Shown here one piece after another: positions 1-12,539 of a stretch of DNA of 64,000 nt. The stretch is from positions 248,001 through 312,000 of the forward strand of contig JAHLKD010000026.1 in assembly GCA_025526935.1 (NCBI GenBank). The letters run 5' to 3'. The notes below the pieces were generated by a model. The model had not been told where the DNA came from. It saw only the letters and a list, made by a program, of their open reading frames with translations, and searched no databases. A program made the position numbers and the translations under genes. Each line of letters begins with the position of its first letter. Position 1 is the first letter of the stretch. This stretch comes from Cladochytrium replicatum. Its lineage: Eukaryota; Chytridiomycota; Chytridiomycetes; Cladochytriales; Cladochytriaceae.

Positions 1-3000
1 TCACGACGATTCCGATCTGACATAACAGTCACGTCTTCATTTTTGGAGGTAGCCCCATGATCATTGTTTCGACTAGAGTCACTGCGATCTCTTGGAGACC
101 CCGTATGCTTTCGCCGATCGTCCCGCCTATCCTGAGAATGAGAGCTCGTCTGACCGCCAGTTGAATCTCCTCCTCCAAGCCTCGAAGAAAGCGGCTCATT
201 CCGACGAGGCAGAGGTCTGTCGCGAACAGCACTTGAATCGGACTCTTTGTTGCTTAACGACGGAGAGCCGTGGTCGTTATTGATGGATTTTGTAAACAGC
301 ATGGGCGATCCAGTAGAAGGTGAGTCAACTCTGTCTCTCGATCGATTTGGAGATTGACGTTCAGACCTCCGTTTCGGTGAGCTGGGCGGACGGCTAGACA
401 CTGGTGCAGCGGATTTCGTTTCACTTGATCCAACATCTTTTGATGATTTCTTTCCTTGATCAACGACATCTTCTTTCGCCGGAGGTGCGTCGGTCATTGG
501 AGTATCACTACTCTTGTTTCTCGCTGTGTCACTCTCCTTGGGTGATGGAGCTGGTTTCACATCCGTCACCGACTGGCTACGAACTTGCAAGCAGAAATCT
601 TTCAATTCGACCCATTTCATCCCGTTCAGCTTGCCCCTGTACGACCGAGCAAGAAGCTTGAGATCTTCTCTCTTCTCGGTTTCCTCAATTTTGAGAACGG
701 CCTTCTCGATCTGCTCACCAATACTTCTGATAAGTGGGAAGTAAAGTCGAACTTTATCCAGAACGAGAAACGCATTTCGCATCTGCATGTACTCTCCACA
801 TTCAAGACATTGAATAAATGCCTTTTGCGATAATGTCAACAAATTTGATAAATTTTAAATCATTTGTCAAACCTTTTTCAGTTTTCCGTGCCATTTCTGC
901 ATCGCCCTTCGGAACTCTTCGTAGTCAATCAAGTCGCTTGAAGTTATATCAGTGGGATTTGACGTCTGCCATCGCCTCTGGAACCCTGGTAAAGACTTTC
1001 CGTGAGCTTCTTTGATGAACTTTGCGGAGTCTTTGTGCCAAGAAGTCAATATCTGCAGATTCATCGCCAAGAAGTGACCTGCGAAACAAATGCATCAGCA
1101 CGGCTTTTAAATCCCTAATCGGCGCCTCACCATAATTTTTTGCTTCGTATTCGCTGCAAGAGAATAATGTGGAGTGAACGTTCTCTCGGTTAAGTATCTG
1201 CAAAAATTGTTGGCACTCCTCCACAATACACTACATCATTTCTGATCTTACCCTGTCATACAGCGACAAGCTCGAGAAATTTGGTGTTCCTAGCTCATGC
1301 AGGAGATACACCAGTTTCGCACAGTACGTAGCATCAGACGGTGAGAACAAACACCGCGGAAATAGACAATACTGCATCAAGTTGATGATGCAATCCGCAC
1401 GAGTTTGAGCTTTTGCGCATATGATCAGAGATGATATCTTCAAATGCGGCAATATCGATTACCTGTTGCGAACCATCCGTCTTTCTCCCGCTGGAGTCGA
1501 GCCTTAACGACAACATAGTTTGCAATCTGAACTTTACGCTCATGTTGCAACATTGTGACCGTTTGCAGAAACCGCTCCTTATCCTTCTTCCGCTTCTGCA
1601 CTGCCGCGTTGCTGTTGTCAGACTTGTCACTCTCCAGTTGCTTGATCAAGGTTTCTTGTCGTTCAATTTCAGCGCTGTACCGAGTCTCAGGAACGTAAAT
1701 ATCGAATAAAGATAGCTGCCAGAATGTTGTGTAGAACTGTGGTGTGACTCCCTTCCACACATGGGGAGGAACAATATTGTTAACGGCAAGGATTGTGTCG
1801 TGCAAACCTCGTTCCCATAAGCAACTGGTGGTCGGTAGCGACTCGGGGTTGTTATCAGGTTTTGTGGGCTGGTGTCAACTGTGAGAAATTAGATCCTCCG
1901 ATGTGTGTTTAAGTACTCACTGTGTCCACATCCATGGAGTCCGACGAAGATTTAAGGTTTATGCCCTCACCACCTGGGGTGTCTGGGAGAGGCGTCCCAG
2001 GGGCAGTTGTGAAAAGTTTCTCGGGTCCTGTGTCAGACTGGAAAAGATCTTTCAGTATTGACGAATTCTTTCTGTTGATATTATCGTTACCTTCATCAAG
2101 TACTGCAGTTTGGGTCTCAGAATGTGAAAGGCTACTTCTGGTTCCAGCCCATAGTCGATGCACAGCTCGCTGATATCGGGAAATGCAGCGGCGTACAGAG
2201 ATTTATCCATGTATGTGCTAAGGAACTCAAAGTACTGAACCAGCATGCGATGACACTGAAGAACAGCACACAATCAAATGGGTCGAATCACTTTGTATAG
2301 ATCAACGTACATGGTCGAGAACAGATCCACTGACTTTGAGCTCTTTTCCGTGCTCCCGAAACACTACCTCTTTCCTCTGTTGGCCCAGCATGATGCCGAT
2401 CACGGAGACTAGCTCAGAGTCTTGGAGTGCCTTCATTAACCTCTGCGTTGGCTTCCTTGTGAGTTTTGTACTCTCAAGCATAAGGGCCTCTCTTTTCAAG
2501 TGTTCGCCTCCCGCCAAAGAATCCAACTGAGCGTCCGTTGGATCATCAATGCTACGCATCCCCGTCATCTGCGAAATGATATCTTGAAGGACGACAATAT
2601 CGTATACATTGTCGTTCAGAAGCTGTCGGGCCATAAACTGAAGGATTCCTTGAAGCTCGATTGGATGCTTCCGGCATAATGTGCCAGTAAATAGCGAGAG
2701 CGACATTAACCATTTTGCTAAAGAGGTTCCGTCATCTTTCAGTCGGCTGTCGTACGGGTTGGATAATGTTTCGATCAAGCAAAAACTCAGGATATCGAAC
2801 TCCAAGTCAGTCAAGTATCGAGCTGCATCCACAACGTGAGGAATTTGATTGTCGTAGTTACGCAGTAGATCCAGAATTTTGGTGAATGCGATAACAGGAT
2901 TAGAGTGAACAACCTTCCCGATGTGTCGACCGTATTGCTTCACGTTATCCTTTGTGAGACGCCTATTTACATTGACATAAAACCTGATCTGGAAATATAA

Positions 3001-5464
3001 CGCTCACAACCTACCTCATGATTCGCTGTACTTCTGCTATGCATTTAACTTTTGCGATGCGACAGAGGGGGACCTGATCGTATGTGCGATGTTCCCATTC
3101 GGCATACAGCCCATATCTTGTTTCATACGGCAGCAACTTCATTAAACTCCAGAGTTCCTGGGTGATCCCCGGATTTGCATACACTTGAGATAACGCAGGA
3201 AGGAAATATTTTGCAATGATTGATATCCACGAGTCACGCACAGCTTTCCCCTCATCATCATCCTTGATCTACAAAATGAATTAGATAGAATCTCAAATGG
3301 CACAAAACAGCTTACATCCTTCAGATGTGCCCTGCCCAGTCGAATCAGCTTTCCCAACAACGAAATGTCCAAATGAAGGTTTTGGCCCACATAAAGTAGC
3401 AGACCTTTCAAATAGCGCAATAGCAAGCCCATATCGGTGATATTTGTTGGTAAACTTTCTTTCCACCGGTCATAAAAAAATGTGTAGCGTGTTGGATGGA
3501 GCTTTCGTCCCACATAGACCTTTTGATAAGGCTGAATCCAATCATGGTCGATGACATTGAGTGGTGGAGCGTAATCTTCGCGCCGCGGTGCTGGCTTTAC
3601 TGTGAATTTTGTGTCAGCCGGGCGATGCATTTTGTACATAGGCTCGATGATTTCGTGAATATGTCTGCACATGTGACGCGGAATGTCTGAGTACATCTGA
3701 ACTATCTGTGGGAGTCTGTCAAGGATCTTCTTAGCATGAACCATTGCTCCAATCTGAATTAATGCATTAACTAGGCCAGCTTTTTGATTCTTCTTTTGAG
3801 AGCTTCCGGACTTAGGAGGCTAAACAAATTGTTATGAGTGGGGCATAGCTTGGCAAATATTTAGGTTACCTGTGAGGCCGTCGTAGAAATGGTGGGATCC
3901 TTTTTGGTCGTATTAGCACTGCTTGTCTTTTCAGTGACCGAGATGCTACTAGAAGTTCCCCCATCGTCGACTAGTACTGCATTGGCAAGCTGAAATTCTT
4001 TACTGTCAATGAGGAAGTAAAGAATTGTTTTCTGCTTACCGCGTTGTCTTTGCTCCTTCCTGCTTCTCTTTCCATTTTCGCTAGGGACTTTTTGAATTCA
4101 ATAAACTCGTTCTCAACTCCAGCGTCATCTGGTGCCAGGTGGGGATACAAGTCCTCCAGTTTAACCAAGTTGTTCTTGATCAAAATTGCAGAAACCATGT
4201 AGAGCTGGATAGGAGTGCTGACAGTGCAATCAGGTGAATTATAGAAAGAGAACTTGAATCCAAGAATTTGGCCGAAAACTGGGTGACCGTCTCCTACTGC
4301 ACCTCTACCAGGTGTGTCGTCTTCGTCCATTTCACCATTTTGTTTTCCGGCTGCTGGTTTTGTTCGCATTCTCCAGGGACTCAGGTTGAGCAACTCCAAG
4401 TATAAATCCCATTGATCAACAAGGTTTGCAGTAAACACATCCAAGATCAGATCCAAGACCCGATTTGGGTCGAGGTCAAAGTAGCCTATTAGACTTTTGA
4501 TGTCTTTCAGAAGCACCTCTGCACGGTCATGGACGAGTTCCCCTCGCCGATGCACCAACTGTTTGTGATCTCGAATTCCTTCCTGATCCCAAATGTCGCT
4601 CAAAGTCCGGGGAAGATTTGATGATAACTCCACAATAAGCTTTGAGTAACCTTCCGATTCTTCACGCAAAAGATTGAACTTCTGTTGCTTGTAGAGTAAC
4701 ACGGTATTTGCACGAATTACTCGTTTGTGAAACTGCTTATGTTGTTGAACGAGTCCAAGTGCTTCGAGAAGCTCTGGTTCGAGACGCTCTTTGCAAGTTA
4801 CTGCTTGAACGTAATTCTTTGACTACGACGATGTTAGTTTAAGTTTTGTCACCCCTTGTTTGTACATACCACCAACATCTTCACAAATGAGATAAACCGC
4901 GGTCGAGCTTCAGAGCTAGCCTGAGGTGGCATTTGAGCATCTGTCTCGGTGTCCATGAGCCACGTTAAGTCCACGAAAACTCCTCCGATCATTTGCTGAA
5001 CTTCAACAGGAATCCCCCGGAACCAATCCTGGAGAAACTCTTTCACAAACGATTCACTCAGTTTTCCCTGCCATACAGAGCGAAACAGCTCCACACACAA
5101 CCGTTTAACGTTTGACTCATCAACAGGATCGTTGTTGCAGAAGGAGATTGCGGTAGCAGTGCTAAAAATTACGCATCCAGTGAGTCCTTCTGTCGGTACG
5201 AATATGCAATGTGTCGAGATAGAATGATACGTACACGGATCCTTTCGATGATTCCCAAGAACGGAGCGTGCTTGAAGTGAAGAACAGCGGTTCAGTTTGG
5301 GTGTCCATCACAATCACAAGCCACTCTTTGCTTGTGAGGACCAAGCTACCCCATAATATTTAGATGGATTATTCAAACCTTTAAGCCATGTTAAAAATTA
5401 ATCACTAGAACGAGGCTTGTTACCATGGATACAGCAGAGCGACTCTCTGATTTATGTGGTGCAT
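1..5464 (-). CDS. THO2: THO complex subunit 2 (THO2/THOC2), partial at window edge
   Basis: Scaffold subunit of the nuclear THO/TREX complex, which couples transcription elongation to mRNP packaging and export. Many short exons on the minus strand match the family in order. Around 4.6 kb is LLYKQQKFNLLREESEGY, followed by SLIGYFDLDPNRVLDLILDV. Between 2.3 and 2.9 kb is the core with FDILSFCLIETL and the QDIISQMTGM motif. Around 1.7 kb is TTFWQLSLFDIYVPE, a signature of the THO2 central domain. The last several hundred bases encode a Ser/Arg/Asp-rich tail that runs off the left edge, so the C-terminus is missing. The start at 5464 is inferred: a short first exon (MHHINQRVALLYP) splices in frame across an intron at about 5347-5423 onto the LTSKEWLVIV exon. 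Family assignment is very secure; the exact first exon is moderate. Confidence 0.93.
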
Positions 5465-5647
5465 TTGTTCCTCATTGTTTTTTAACCAATTCTGATGGAT
5501 CAGGAAAGTGTCTTTGAGGACTGGACAGTGGCAACAAATGTTTTACTGGTGTTCTGGTATTACACGTAAACAATATCGAAGATATCTCAAACTCGCTCGT
5601 CACTCCATTATTGTTATGTCCACAAGATCGTTCGACTCGTGTCCTTC

Positions 5648-7680
5648 TCAGAGAACTGCTAAGGGATGTGTGACCACCGATGCCTTCCTTCGCTTTACAT
5701 CGGGACCTTGGTCGAATCCAGTGGCCTGGCTACAACTCAGACCGAGCTTTGCCAGGTGAAGGGATTAAAGTTTCTGTGGACCATAGTTGGACTCGTTGGT
5801 CACTTACCTCGTCCAAGAACTTCCGCTTGAGAATGGGTTCGACAGGATCAATATCCATGTTCGACTCGTTCAGCGCTGACTGCTGAAACGTATCTTCAAT
5901 CTTCTCAATGCTTCCGCCAGTCATCAACACACTCTGCGTATAGACTTGGTCAACAGGCTGAGAACTGTCAGGTGCAAGCTGTTGGGCTCGGCTAGCTTCT
6001 GCAATCGAATTGTTACATGAATGGAAACGTGCCAGTTTAGTCCCTCCTCACCTTTACGAACCCTGTTTTGGAAAGCGTTTGTGTTCGCATCTCCTGCGAT
6101 GCTCCTTTCCTTGATTCGCGACCCGATGGAAGGAAATAACTGATCGCTCTCTTCCGGGACAATTGGCATAGCCCTTCCCCGACTCGTCCCCTCTGTTTTG
6201 CTTCCTTCGTGTAGGAACTCGGCAAAGGCAGACTCTGACATGATCTTCTCAAGGCGAATCTGGCACCTCTTGAACTTGATTACCTTGTGACGTTCTGTCT
6301 CTTCCTCCTCGTTTGCGGCTTTGCCTTTGCTCTTTCTGCCCCGCTTTTTCTGCCCTTGGGTCGACACAAACTGCTCTTCTTGAAGCTTTCTCAGCAGCCC
6401 TGAAGCCTCGTTCGTGTCCACTCCGAGACGCTCGGCCAGCCAACTGACTGACTCTAGGCCTTCCTCCCAAACTGCGCTGAGAGCTCGGCGGAAAATAGCA
6501 AGGCTACGGATCGCTTGAGGATCATACTCGTTCGGGTATTTCGCTGGATTCTCAAGATGCATCTTGTTTCGACATTCGTAGCATAAGAACTCCGTGGGAA
6601 TCTTCTGGTCATCGGGAGAAAGAAACCCAAAGCAAACCATGTGTCCCCATGTGTGGCAATGGCCACACTCAATCATGTTTCCGTCGGTCTTGAAAGATTG
6701 GTCAGGTGTTTCACGTCAAGGGATGAGTTCTCACCTCGTTCACACCACAAGCGCAAGAAATGTCGTCTGACAGAATTCGCTGCGAAGAAAACTCAGACTT
6801 GTCAACTCCCTCTGCAACGCTAGCTATCTCGACAGCACTCTCAGCTTCGACCGCAGGATGCATGACGCTTTTCATCGACTGAGGAAGGTTCGCACTAGTG
6901 AAAAATTAAGTCAAGATAACGGTGATCATTTCTTAAGCTTACAAGGAGCCATTTTTGGCCACAATAGGTTGTACTACATCCGAGAGTCTCTCTATGTCCA
7001 TTGAAGATGCCCCAGATCGCAAAATTAAACTTGAAACTGCTTCATAGTCAGCAAAATTTCAGCTAAAGGCAAATGATGAACTGCAGTACCTTCTTGGCGA
7101 AGTTCTGTTGCCTCCATAGTATCCGCCTGCTTTCCAGGACTTGTACGGTGGGTTTTGCCATACGTAAGAATCTGAGTGTCGCCCTCAGGTCGTCGACGGA
7201 CGGTATCGCGATTATTGGAAGTTTCTCCAGTTGTCCCCCTTTTTCAGCTGTGCAATCAACTCTTGGGTGCTCTCCCCTGCAATAAAATGATTGAGAGCCA
7301 GTTTAGCCTTATTTTTCCTCTCATCTTGACCGTTGGTTTCGGTAAACATGCGATCGTCGTCTGGCTCCGCACTCCACATTGCGGGAAGGTTCGAATTCTC
7401 CGGTTGTCCTCGAGTAGATTTCAAGCCCTTGAGATCTTGCTCTTTGGGCCTGATCGCTTCATCTACGGTCTGAACTTGCAACCGCAAGCTGAAACAAACA
7501 CAATCAGCTGGAGAACATGTGAATGCTCCCGCCCAATGTCAACCTGTGACGAAGCAATCAGGCATAAACAGTCAGGTCTGGTGTTGGATATCGGGTATTT
7601 TGGCTCAGTGGTTAGTTTTAATACCTGGCATGACTCTTCGACTGGAGTAATACACATATCTTTATTTTTTGCATAGGATT
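5648..7680 (-). CDS. HOP1: Hop1-like meiotic axis protein: end of HORMA, PHD finger, winged helix
   Basis: Meiotic chromosome-axis protein of the Hop1/HORMAD type. The clearest part is a PHD finger whose Cys/His series (CACGVNE, an intron, then DGNMIECGHCHTWGHMVCF and a C-terminal FLCYECRNK) is encoded at about 6.78-6.54 kb. It is followed by a winged-helix segment (FRRALSAVWEEGLESVSWL) and a basic stretch. This PHD plus winged-helix order is the chromatin-binding region known from fungal Hop1. A LPAMWSAEPDDD segment at 7.3-7.4 kb and a VDIGREHSHVLQL stretch at 7.5 kb resemble the end of a HORMA domain. The C-terminus is inferred to splice to a Lys/Arg-rich end (DVKRRKAS) with a stop at 5648-5650. 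I could not find the N-terminal half of HORMA upstream. The true start is therefore unknown, and the gene may be 5'-truncated or have exons I missed. Confidence 0.68.
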
Positions 7681-8603
7681 TTAATGGGCTGCTGTTTTGC
7701 GTAATTTTTTACAGTACACATTAAGAAAGCAAAGAACTCTCGTTGCAGAGAGGAGTCATATCACTACAATTTTCTACAAAGAGAGGGTAAGCTGTGTCAA
7801 TCTTTGCTATTAGAGAAGGGGGTGCTTTGGCTCTCTCAAAAGTTGGTGCAAGCTGGCGTTTATCTACATATCCGCCATGATCAGCTCGGCTTAGCTTTCC
7901 AATGTGATTTATCATACCTTCGAGTGTTCTTTGATGATTAACATCTGGTTGTTCGGGTGTTGTCTTAGCCACAGAAGTAACTTTATGAACTTCCTCCCCA
8001 ACGTGGAAGTTCACGTCGAAATTCAATGTTGACCAAGGTGCTTGAACATTAATAGTTGCAATTAAGGTAGTACACTCTGTGTTTGTCCAGCCAACACCTC
8101 ATCACCAGTTGCTGCTGCCTCAAAGTCAGATTCAAATGACCTGAAATTGACAATCTTTGAGCTTGCCAAGTGCCGACTGTTTGGTTCCCTTTGAAATGAA
8201 AATGTGTGACAGCACATGCTCAAACCAGACAATAGGGTGCTGTTCTGCTTGCGGACTCTAAAGCGGATTCACCTGGGATTTGGTGTCAGATTTGTCCATA
8301 TACCAAAACTGTGATTCAGTAAACTGATGGTCATTTGAGCGTTTTGTTTGAAATGGTCTGTTATAATACGCGTCACTTCAGTACAGTTGTATTCTTTGTT
8401 CCTAATTGAAAACAAAGAATAAGGGATTTCAAAGCTAGATTTTTGAAGCGCATTTAACTGAACGCGCAAAATATTAATTTTGAACGCGCCACTTTCGTGT
8501 AATTGAGCTCAACCACCATATGGGCACTCAAACATACCGTGGAATATTGTGGTGAATCGCGCAGTCGGAGTAGGGTACAATTCAAACGTGATTGAGCAGA
8601 GTT

Positions 8604-8735
8604 GATCCTGAGACTCATAAACGCCATTCAATCATTGTTGCATACTCCTATATAGTATTGATTACTAAACTACTGTTCCCAATAAGTAAATATTACTGTG
8701 ATTACTCAATAAAGCTTCAATCAGACAATGGATTC
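8604..8735 (+). repeat. Left arm of a long inverted repeat
   Basis: This segment matches the reverse complement of 9438-9572 with moderate divergence. Shared blocks include GATCCTGAGACTCATA, ACGCCATTCAA, CTACTGTTCCCAAT and GCTTCAATCAGA. Weaker similarity continues outward to about 8545 (GTGGTGAAT against its complement near 9600). The arms are about 0.7 kb apart and no transposase lies between them. This fits a MITE-like element or a head-to-head repeat pair. Confidence 0.72.
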
Positions 8736-9437
8736 GTTGTTCCTAAACGGGAACAAAGAATACCCCTGATGTAATGTGTAATATAAGTAATATTAATGTA
8801 TTTGGTAAAAACATAGGAAGAGACGTAAGTACGCGTTTCCACTATCATAAATACATATTACTCTTCCCGAGTAAACGATTGTTATCGCCTTAACAATTAT
8901 AACCGACAGGTCTCTCTGCATCCTGCAAGGAGAACTCCTGGATGTCTCTAGTCTATCCGTTATGTCTCAGTGTTTAATGGTATGGTTGTTAAAGTGACTG
9001 TAGTAATAGAGTCCTGTAACGTTCATAATCTAATACATACACATCAACATTCTGTTTTGTAGCAAGCGCAAGAGGCTGCAGGATGGGTTAGAGGAGTTCT
9101 ACAATGAATGTTACTTCTTTATTTGCCTGGGCAATCATCAATACAAGGCATCCAACCCTTACAACGGATCGGAACTTTCTTGATTTGTAAGGAGCAGCAA
9201 ATAAATATGAAGGGTCAGATGCGCTCCACAGAGGTGAGCTAGTTTGTTGGCCAGACATACCTGAGGCAGAGGGGTAGTTTTTTGTGCTGTTTGGGCGCGC
9301 TTGCAAAAAGCGCTGGCGTTCTCAGAAATTTTAAAGCACCTCGGGGCATGCTTTAAATCTTTGACAGCAATGGCAGTTGCCATTTCAACGCGCTTTAAAA
9401 TTTTAATGTGCCCAAAACGAGCTACTTTGAATCGTTC

Positions 9438-9572
9438 AATCCATTTTCTGATTGAAGCATTATTTAGAAATCAGAGTAATACTTACTCATTGGGAACAGT
9501 AGATTAGTAATTAGGCCATATCTTTATAAAAGGACGCATGGTGGTTGAATGGCGTGTATGAGTCTCAGGATC
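9438..9572 (-). repeat. Right arm of the long inverted repeat
   Basis: Reverse-complement partner of 8604-8735, with the same blocks in mirror order (TCTGATTGAAGC, ATTGGGAACAGTAG, TTGAATGGCGT, TATGAGTCTCAGGATC). The two arms have diverged by substitutions and small indels, so the repeat is not recent. Confidence 0.72.
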
Positions 9573-10525
9573 GGAGAAAACCCTTCTCCCCAACTAACCA
9601 TAACTAACCCTAGCCAATTCACCACAACTTCCTTCAAAATATGGTCTGACAGTGAATCCCACTTGTCCATTACAAGTTTTCAAACTGAAGGCAAATGGGG
9701 ACTAGTGCCTCCCTCTTCCTTCACACTGCGCTCATCAATTGTTTCTGACAAGTTAACTTGAACCCTGAGCATAACCTGGTTGCCCAGTAAATCTGCATCA
9801 GAACGCCCATATTATTCACCAACCAATTAAGTTATAGGGATTTGGTCATGAAGGAGCTCATGAGAAACTGAGTTTTCTTTGATGACTAGTGTTGCTGACA
9901 ACAGGCTGAAGTAGGTGGTCACATCACACTCATTCTTCGGATCGGGCAAGGTAGAGCAATTTATGGTCCAACTAATTGAGAAGTTACATAAGTCCTGCCA
10001 ATGTTCTCAATGACACGAAACCCACATCCATCTGCATCTTGATCTTCCCTTTCATTATGTTCAGATCATTCCTGTGTCACTCCTTTTGTAGCTCAGATCC
10101 AAAACAGCCGGATTCCTTATCCATTCCTTTTAATCTCGTTTTGACAGGGTGTACTTGGCATGCCCTCCTCAGCTAACTGTCACTGCTTCTCGAGCTCGCG
10201 TTCGGCTGAAGATCATGATACATAGTTAGTGAGATCAGTACGTTTGCCGAGCAGAATCTTAATTTCACCTCTATCTAACCTTTTTCGATATCGTTCTTTG
10301 ACCTTTTCCCTTGTTTCTTGGGAGGCATTTCGTCTGCCAGATTAAACACGCTATCTTGGGGCTTGTGGGCTGCAACACACCCAGCTCACAACCGGCCTGT
10401 TCTCCCTGACTGCTAGATAAATGTAAGGTTGTAACGACATTGATCACGCATGTACTTAAGTTTCTCGATACCGCGGTCGGATCCAACTCTTAAATGGAAA
10501 TCAGTAAGATAACCGGCTTGTGCTG

Positions 10526-11612
10526 ATGGTTAATTACGACGCTCCACACCCATCATCGTCAGATGTTTCTGTGGTAACGTCCCCATTGGCGAAAAGTAGC
10601 AATAAATCGAAGAAAGGAAGAAATGTGCGAAGGCCGCGGAGACGGAAAGCTGGGGCTGGAGGTGCCGATAGCACTCCAGATGGTGACATTGACGTGCTGG
10701 AGTTTGAGGATGTGTTAGTATCAGACCTTTCAGCGATAACGGCAAACCTATCTGTGAACGAAAGTGCATTATCGAAGGGGGATGCGGTTGGCCATCACAA
10801 ATCACTCCCAGTCAGTAACATTAAGGATCCGGCGGCTCCAGAAAACTCCGATGGAGAAAGTGGGGAAGACTGGGAGAAGGCCTTAGACGCAGATGAAGAT
10901 TTGTCAGCAAAGCTTGAGGCAAAGATCCCAAAACAATCGAACGGCCAATCGAAAACTCCAGAGAAACTTCCAAATCAGCTGCTTCCAAATTTATCGGAAG
11001 ACGTTGGTAAGCGCATTCTTTGAGATCGATCAGCATTGCTCAATGATGATTGCAGAAACAACGGCAATTGAAGTTTTTGGTTTTCCAGAGACATTCAAGA
11101 CACACGATGTACAGAATATGTACAAAGAGCATGAAAGCACAGGGTTCAAGATAAAATGGATAGATGATACATCGTGTCTTGTCATCTTCACCACATCATC
11201 AATTGGTGGGTTTCTCTTTCCTTTCTACACAATTATCTAATCTTTGGTCAGCGAGGGCAGCTTACCTTAAGACACTATCAAACCCATTTGTGAAGGTTGG
11301 GACATACGGTTTCTATGTCAAGCACACTGATCGCTTGCTCTACAATAGGTAAAACCACATACAGGGCCTGTTCCTGTTGTCAAACCGAAAGAATCCGAGG
11401 AGAGGGGACCAAGACCAGTTACAACAGGTTTGGGCCTATCTTTTTTAAGTACACACAGGTATCCTCAACAAAATTTGTGTATTACTCCAGATATGGTTGC
11501 TCGCCGGCTGGTAGCTGGCGCGCTTGGCCTGCCGACACGAAAAAAGACGCAAGAAGAAATCGAGAGAGACCGAAAAAAGTTAGAAGAGGCGAAAGGTGAG
11601 GTCCAAACATAA
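10526..11612 (+). CDS. R3HCC1/R3HCC1L-like coiled-coil protein
   Basis: Resembles the animal R3HCC1/R3HCC1L family, whose role is poorly defined but is linked to RNA-associated complexes. Exon 1 encodes an acidic, disordered N-terminus with a basic patch (GRNVRRPRRRKAG). An RRM-like fold follows: TTAIEVFGFPETFKTHDVQ, then FKIKWIDDTSCLVIFTTSSI and ARAAYLKTL. After a P/K linker comes the family hallmark MVARRLVAGALGLP, then a charged coiled coil (TQEEIERDRKKLEEAK). Introns at 11007-11055 and 11206-11251 join the reading frames exactly; later introns near 11.3 and 11.43-11.49 kb are inferred. The start at 10526 is the first real ATG in frame. The 3' end at 11612 is the first in-frame stop, and a further exon cannot be excluded. 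Confidence 0.7.
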
Positions 11613-11913
11613 GGCTGACGATAAACACTCAATAACCTCCGATAAAAGCTCAAAGAGACTCTCTGCGTTCGGCGAAGTTGAAGAAAGAAGAGGAGGTTGG
11701 TGCAGCCTGGAATTGAATTCCTTTTCGGCAACGAATTTTGCGTTTGGACAAACTTGCTATGTTCAGCGATTCTGTAGCGTTTTCGAACACTCTTTCGGCA
11801 CCATTGAATTGTTTGCCTTTCCTAGTTTTCAGCAGCAACTGCATAATGAAAATGTGTATATAACTTTCTCACTTTTTCCAAATTGGGAACGACCGCGTTC
11901 TACCCATTGTGCA

Positions 11914-12293
11914 ATGGACACTGACAACAGCAACATTGTGACCGAGCCATCGAACTTGAAGAAGGGCCCACTTGGAAAGCTTCAGCAGAAGAAAGGGTAT
12001 TGCGAGTCCTCCCTATTATTACATGGACTTTATTCTGAACATGCTTCTCAGTACCACCAGCCCGACTGACAACATGTTGTCGCCGGCCACAAGAAAAATC
12101 GAAGAGAAGAGAAAACTACATCTCAGCACGTATGTTAGAGTGTGGATGGATGGATTAAATGGAGTTCTGACAGCGGGCTTGCATTTGTAGCATGAAGCCA
12201 AAGATACTTCTGGAGGCGTTCTCGAAAGAGCAAGTCGCACCATCAGCAGAGAGAGTGGACGGGGAAAGCGTAGCTGATGCTGAAACAGCGTAG
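11914..12293 (+). CDS. Small Spo12-like protein (tentative)
   Basis: A three-exon gene with exons 11914-11996, 12052-12129 and 12191-12293, giving about 87 residues. The introns have clean GT/AG ends and the joins keep frame. The centre reads TSPTDNMLSPATRKIEEKRK. It resembles the short conserved Ser/Pro motif of the Spo12/Bns1 family of mitotic-exit regulators, whose SP sites are CDK targets. The rest is Lys-rich at the N-terminus and acidic at the C-terminus. The resemblance is from motif memory only, so the family call is tentative, but the gene structure is consistent. It follows the R3HCC1-like gene on the same strand at about 300 bp. Confidence 0.5.
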
Positions 12294-12539
12294 GAAGATT
12301 CAAAGTGATTGATTATTAGTTGTCTGGTGCTCGTGTAGAAGTTTACAAAGTGATAACAACCTTTAGAACATGCCCCACCAGAATCCCAGTCGGTAGCTGT
12401 CTTGTGGTTGAGTTTCACTGAAAGTTGGAATCGTGCGCCAACCCTCTAGTTTCACCGATGCTCCAAGCCCAACCAAACTGTGAAGGTGATGGTTTGGGTT
12501 GATGAGTTGAGAGCGGCATGCACCATACTGTTGTCTGAG

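Larger units (their letters stand above)
7681..10525. other. AT-rich region without a recognisable gene
   Basis: About 2.8 kb between the Hop1-like gene and the R3HCC1-like gene. It is richer in A/T than its neighbours. The longest minus-strand open stretch (7721-8026, 101 codons) has no family resemblance I can name. The stretch contains the inverted repeat listed separately. It could hold unrecognised 5' exons of the Hop1-like gene or a decayed non-autonomous element. Confidence 0.5.
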
